Source of the DNA: Clostridium sp. CAG:389 | GTDB lineage: Bacteria; Bacillota; Clostridia; TANB77; CAG-508 | Direction: 5' to 3' | DNA length: 10,293 nt | NCBI GenBank assembly: GCA_000438255.1 | Contig: FR901870.1 | Coordinates: 1-10,293 of the forward strand | In this document: positions 7,400-10,293 of the stretch, one piece after another | Numbering within the stretch: position 1 is the stretch's first letter | Layout: the number at the start of each line of letters is the position of its first letter | Notes under the pieces: generated by a model | The model's database searches: none | What the model saw: only the letters and a program-made list of their open reading frames with translations | What the model was told of the DNA's origin: nothing | Position numbers and translations under genes: made by a program

Positions 7400-9166
7400 A
7401 TGGCATTTGACGGAATAGTCACAAAAGCAATAACATCTGAAATATCACAACTTAAAGGATCAAGAATAGACAAAATATTTGAACCAAACAAAAACACAAT
7501 AATTTTAGGAATATATCAAAATGGAATAAACTATGCACTCAACATATGTATAGACGCGCAATATTGTAGAATAAACCTAACAACACATCAAAAAGCAAAC
7601 CCACAAGTCGCTCCAAATTTTTGTATGTTATTGCGAAAAAACCTAATTGGATTAAAATTAAAAAACATAATAACATTCGACTTAGAAAGACTAATAATAC
7701 TTGAATTTGAAGGATTTGACGAATTAGATGATATTATTTCTAAAAAACTAGTAATTGAATTAATGGGAAAACATAGTAACATTATTTTATTAGATGATTC
7801 AAATATTATTATTGATAGTTTAAGACACATAAAAGAAATTGATGAAAATTTCAGAGATATATTACCACACACAAAATATACTTTCCCAACATCTAACAAA
7901 ATAAGTTTCCTTGAATTAAAAGATTTTGAAGATTTCAAAGAACATTTAAACCTATCATCACCTAATAGTGCTTCAAATAACAATAATGATATTAATAATT
8001 TACCAACAATAATTTCAAATATATTTAATGGGATTTCTAAAAATTTTATAAATGCAATAATTAAAAAACTAGAAATTTCAGACACCTCCGATACTAGCTT
8101 AGAAAAAATATTCAACTATACAAATGAAATTATTACTAACATTGGAACTAGCAACATAAGTTTTGAATCAATAAAAAACAATGATGGAACTATAAAAGAT
8201 TATTTTCTAATTCCAGAAAAAAGTTCTTCTCTTCAACCTTTTGATTTAAACTTTTTTATTGATGATTTTTATTTTAATAAAGAATCAAATGAACAATTTA
8301 AAAATTATAGAAATACACTTTTAAAAATAATTTTAGATACTTTGAAAAAATATAAGAAAAGACTTTATAATATTGATGAAAAACTAAAAGAATGCGATAA
8401 TATGGACAAATACAGACTTTACGGAGAGCTTATTACATCTAATTTATACAGAATTCCTAACAGAAATGTTGATGAAATAGAACTTGAAAATTATTATGAA
8501 AATAATAACAAAATAAAAATAAAACTTGATAAACGTTTTTCTCCCAGTATAAATGCAAAAAGATTTTTTAAAAAATATTCAAAACTAAAAAATGCTTTAA
8601 TAATTGTATCAGAGCAAAAAGCTGATACTCTAAAAGAACTTGATTATATAGAAAGTGTTATTTACGAATTAGAAAATTGTTCTACAATTGAAGAAATTGC
8701 TTTCATTTACGAAGAAATTTCTGAAAATGATATATTTAAAGAAAAAGCTTCTTTAAAAGCAAATACTAAAAAAAATAAAGTTAAAAAATCTAAATTAACC
8801 AAAAATAAAACAGTTTCTTTTAACCCTATCAAATATACAGTCGACGGCTACACTGTTTTTGTTGGTAGAAATAATAAAGAAAATGACTATTTAACATTAA
8901 AATTTGCAAGTAAAGCTGATTTATGGTTTCATACTAAGGATTTTCATGGAAGTCATACTATTTTAAAACTTGACAATAATTTGCCTTATCCTAATAATGA
9001 TATTCTTATCAAGGTTGCTGAACTTGCTGCAAAACACAGTAAAGCTCGTAACTCTTCAAACGTTCCTGTTGATTATTGTGAAGTTAAATTTGTTAAAAAG
9101 CCTTCTGGTTCTAAACCAGGAATGGTAATCTATACTAATAATAAAACACTAAATGTTAATCCATAA
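7400..9166 (+). CDS. rqcH: RqcH (NFACT family) ribosome-associated quality control factor, formerly FbpA
   Basis: This 588-residue protein is the bacterial homologue of eukaryotic NEMF/Rqc2. It binds large ribosomal subunits obstructed by peptidyl-tRNA and recruits tRNA-Ala to add C-terminal alanine tails that mark the chain for proteolysis. Old annotations call it a fibronectin-binding protein. The NFACT-N domain fills the first ~170 residues (MAFDGIV, then ELMGKHSNIIL at 120-130). A Ser/Asn-rich link (about 185-205) follows, then a helical coiled-coil middle (about 298-430), a lysine-rich hinge near 455-470, and the NFACT-R domain from 475 on, with GRNNKENDYLT, LWFHTKDFHGSH and KPSGSKPGMVIYTNNKT. 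Length is close to the usual ~570. The conserved Asp-Arg pair of Bacillus subtilis RqcH (D97 R98) appears here as Glu96-Arg97. It has its own promoter and converges with fba. The first ~105 codons use GAC and ATA far more than the rest. Confidence 0.95.
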   Translation: MAFDGIVTKAITSEISQLKGSRIDKIFEPNKNTIILGIYQNGINYALNICIDAQYCRINLTTHQKANPQVAPNFCMLLRKNLIGLKLKNIITFDLERLIILEFEGFDELDDIISKKLVIELMGKHSNIILLDDSNIIIDSLRHIKEIDENFRDILPHTKYTFPTSNKISFLELKDFEDFKEHLNLSSPNSASNNNNDINNLPTIISNIFNGISKNFINAIIKKLEISDTSDTSLEKIFNYTNEIITNIGTSNISFESIKNNDGTIKDYFLIPEKSSSLQPFDLNFFIDDFYFNKESNEQFKNYRNTLLKIILDTLKKYKKRLYNIDEKLKECDNMDKYRLYGELITSNLYRIPNRNVDEIELENYYENNNKIKIKLDKRFSPSINAKRFFKKYSKLKNALIIVSEQKADTLKELDYIESVIYELENCSTIEEIAFIYEEISENDIFKEKASLKANTKKNKVKKSKLTKNKTVSFNPIKYTVDGYTVFVGRNNKENDYLTLKFASKADLWFHTKDFHGSHTILKLDNNLPYPNNDILIKVAELAAKHSKARNSSNVPVDYCEVKFVKKPSGSKPGMVIYTNNKTLNVNP

Positions 9167-9206
9167 AAATAGGGATTGAAGAAATTTACTTCAATCCCTA
9201 TTTTTT
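9165..9206. terminator. Bidirectional intrinsic terminator between rqcH and fba
   Basis: The arms 9165-9181 and 9189-9205 pair perfectly around a 7-base loop (AAATTTA). The GC-bearing core is AGGGATTGAAG against CTTCAATCCCT. A T-run (9201-9206) follows on the plus strand and an A-run (9165-9169) gives the matching T-run on the minus strand, so it should stop both rqcH and fba transcripts. It fills the whole 38-base gap and touches both stop codons. Confidence 0.93.
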
Positions 9207-10137
9207 ATGCTTTATTTGCTGAACCAAAAACATCTACTATTTTATGTTTTACAGTTTCTTTTATTATTTCTCTTGCTTCTCCTAAATATTTTCTAGGATC
9301 AAAAACATTTGGATTTTCAACAAATGTTTTTCTAATACCTGCTGTCATAGCAAGTCTTAAATCTGTATCAACATTTATTTTAGAAACACCAGAAATACTT
9401 GCTTCATGTAAAATTTCATCTGGAACACCTTTTGCACCAGGTATATTTCCTCCGAATTCATTGCACATATTTACTAATTCTGGTATTACTGTTGATGCTC
9501 CATGTAATACTATTGGTGTATTTGGTATTCTTTCTTTTACTTCTTTTAATATATCAAATCTAAGTTTTGCTTCTCCTTTAAATTTGTATGCCCCATGGCT
9601 TGTACCGATTGCAATTGCTAATGAGTCACATCCTGTTCTTTTTACGAATTCTTCTGCTTGTGCTGGATCTGTATACATTGCATCATTTGCTGCTACATTA
9701 ACATCATCTTCAATTCCTGCTAATTTTCCAAGTTCTGCTTCTACTGTTACTCCATGTTCATGTGCATAGTCTACTACTTTTTTAGTTAATGCTACATTTT
9801 CTTCAAAGTCATATTTTGATCCATCTATCATTACTGATGTGAATCCGTTATCTATACACATTTTTGCTGTTTCAAAGTCTGGTCCATGGTCTAAGTGTAT
9901 TGCTATTGGTATATTTGGATGTTCTTCTACTGCTGCTTGTACCATTTTCATTAAATAATTTATTCTTGCATATTTTATTGCACTTGATGATACTTGTAAT
10001 ATTACAGGTGAATTTGCTTCTGCTGCTGCATCTACAATTCCTTGTATTATTTCCATGTTGTTTACATTAAATGCTCCTATTGCATATCCTTCTTTCATTG
10101 ATTTTTCAAACATTTCTTTTGTTGTTACTAATGCCAT
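9205..10137 (-). CDS. fba: Class II fructose-1,6-bisphosphate aldolase
   Basis: This cytoplasmic, zinc-dependent enzyme splits fructose-1,6-bisphosphate into dihydroxyacetone phosphate and glyceraldehyde-3-phosphate in glycolysis, and runs in reverse in gluconeogenesis. The 310-residue protein shows the full class II set: GAFNVNN (21-27), HLDHGPDFE (81-89) with catalytic Asp83 and zinc ligand His84, VEAELGKLAG (132-141) with Glu135, GTSHGAYKF (178-186) with zinc ligand His181, LHGAST (211-216) with zinc ligand His212, and KINVDTDLR (253-261) for phosphate and substrate binding. Length fits the short bacterial (about 285-310) class. ATG 10137 is chosen because a perfect AGGAGG lies 7 bases upstream and it gives MALVTTKEMF; an upstream in-frame TTG at 10203 would add 22 unlikely residues. 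It is monocistronic, with a strong promoter upstream and a terminator shared with rqcH. Related tagatose-bisphosphate aldolases share these motifs, but the glycolytic role is more likely. Confidence 0.95.
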   Translation of the reverse strand: MALVTTKEMFEKSMKEGYAIGAFNVNNMEIIQGIVDAAAEANSPVILQVSSSAIKYARINYLMKMVQAAVEEHPNIPIAIHLDHGPDFETAKMCIDNGFTSVMIDGSKYDFEENVALTKKVVDYAHEHGVTVEAELGKLAGIEDDVNVAANDAMYTDPAQAEEFVKRTGCDSLAIAIGTSHGAYKFKGEAKLRFDILKEVKERIPNTPIVLHGASTVIPELVNMCNEFGGNIPGAKGVPDEILHEASISGVSKINVDTDLRLAMTAGIRKTFVENPNVFDPRKYLGEAREIIKETVKHKIVDVFGSANKA

Positions 10138-10144
10138 ATTAATT

Positions 10145-10150
10145 CCTCCT
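10145..10150 (-). promoter_or_regulatory. Ribosome binding site of fba
   Basis: A perfect AGGAGG on the minus strand sits 7 bases from ATG 10137 and fixes that start. Confidence 0.9.
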
Positions 10151-10160
10151 AACATTTTTA

Positions 10161-10197
10161 TTGTTAACAATTTATTATTATTTATTAACAATTTATT
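10161..10197 (-). repeat. 21-bp-spaced direct repeat in the fba leader
   Basis: The plus strand holds TTAACAATTTATT twice (10164-10176 and 10185-10197), exactly 21 bp apart, or two helical turns. The first copy is part of a perfect palindrome, TTGTTAACAA (10161-10170). The pair lies between the predicted transcription start (~10201) and the ribosome binding site, where a repressor could act as a roadblock. The regulator is unknown and low complexity is a caution. Confidence 0.45.
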
Positions 10198-10207
10198 TTT
10201 CAATGCT

Positions 10208-10236
10208 ATTTTATTTCTAAAATTTTAATATGTCAA
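10208..10236 (-). promoter_or_regulatory. Strong sigma-A promoter of fba
   Basis: On the minus strand a perfect TTGACA (10236-10231), a 17-base spacer and TAAAAT (10213-10208) give 11 of 12 consensus bases, as expected for a highly expressed glycolytic gene. The start is expected near 10201, with a leader of about 64 bases. Nothing further was recognised from 10237 to the right edge. Confidence 0.88.
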
Positions 10237-10293
10237 TAGATTTTGTATAGTTTTTCGTATGAAAGGTTACTGGATAATATTTTTGATATATTG

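Noticed and set aside
7588..8115. Minus-strand open frame of 175 codons within rqcH
   Set aside because: It is antisense to a strongly conserved gene, has low-complexity Ile/Ser/Leu content and shows no recognisable motif.
9176..9769. Plus-strand open frame of 197 codons opposite fba
   Set aside because: It is the antisense shadow of fba, starts inside the terminator stem and matches no family I know.
10138..10203. N-terminal extension of fba to TTG 10203
   Set aside because: The 22 added residues are Lys/Leu/Asn-rich, cover the leader repeats and ribosome binding site, and would start almost at the predicted transcription start.

Overview
The window is strongly AT-rich, with Gram-positive style ribosome binding sites (AGGAGG) and sigma-A type promoters. 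It encodes a secreted RHS protein carrying three ChW (clostridial hydrophobic, conserved W) repeats, an RqcH of the Firmicutes type and a class II fructose-bisphosphate aldolase. Together these point to a low-GC Clostridia member, possibly a gut or uncultured lineage; the species cannot be named from the sequence.

Layout. Positions 1-1154 (minus) hold a gene that runs off the left edge. It begins MGTWGP and looks like a two-domain immunity protein (DUF4259-like, then Imm26-like). Ten bases upstream ends a 1991-residue RHS polymorphic toxin (1165-7140, minus). The toxin has a Sec signal peptide, a DNRLRE-type domain, RHS/YD repeats interrupted by a carbohydrate-binding-like module and three ChW repeats, an RHS core, a hydrophobic segment and a C-terminal GIY-YIG nuclease tip. 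The toxin stop codon is part of the immunity gene's Shine-Dalgarno sequence, so the two genes form a tightly coupled toxin-immunity operon. Its probable promoter lies at 7178-7206, directly below four A-tracts phased at about 10 bp.

The 259-base gap 7141-7399 is a divergent control region. A very good promoter (7278-7306) reads right into rqcH (7400-9166), the ribosome-quality-control factor that adds alanine tails to stalled nascent chains. rqcH converges with fba (9205-10137, minus); the 38 bases between their stop codons are filled by one strong hairpin that should terminate transcription both ways. fba has a near-consensus promoter (TTGACA, 17 bp, TAAAAT) and a leader with a 21-bp-spaced direct repeat.

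The two right-hand genes are housekeeping functions (translation quality control, glycolysis). The left-hand pair is accessory and points to contact-dependent competition between cells. The most interesting system is the toxin-immunity pair: a surface-exported RHS protein with a GIY-YIG DNase tip and a composite immunity candidate. No RNA genes, insertion sequences or CRISPR arrays were seen.
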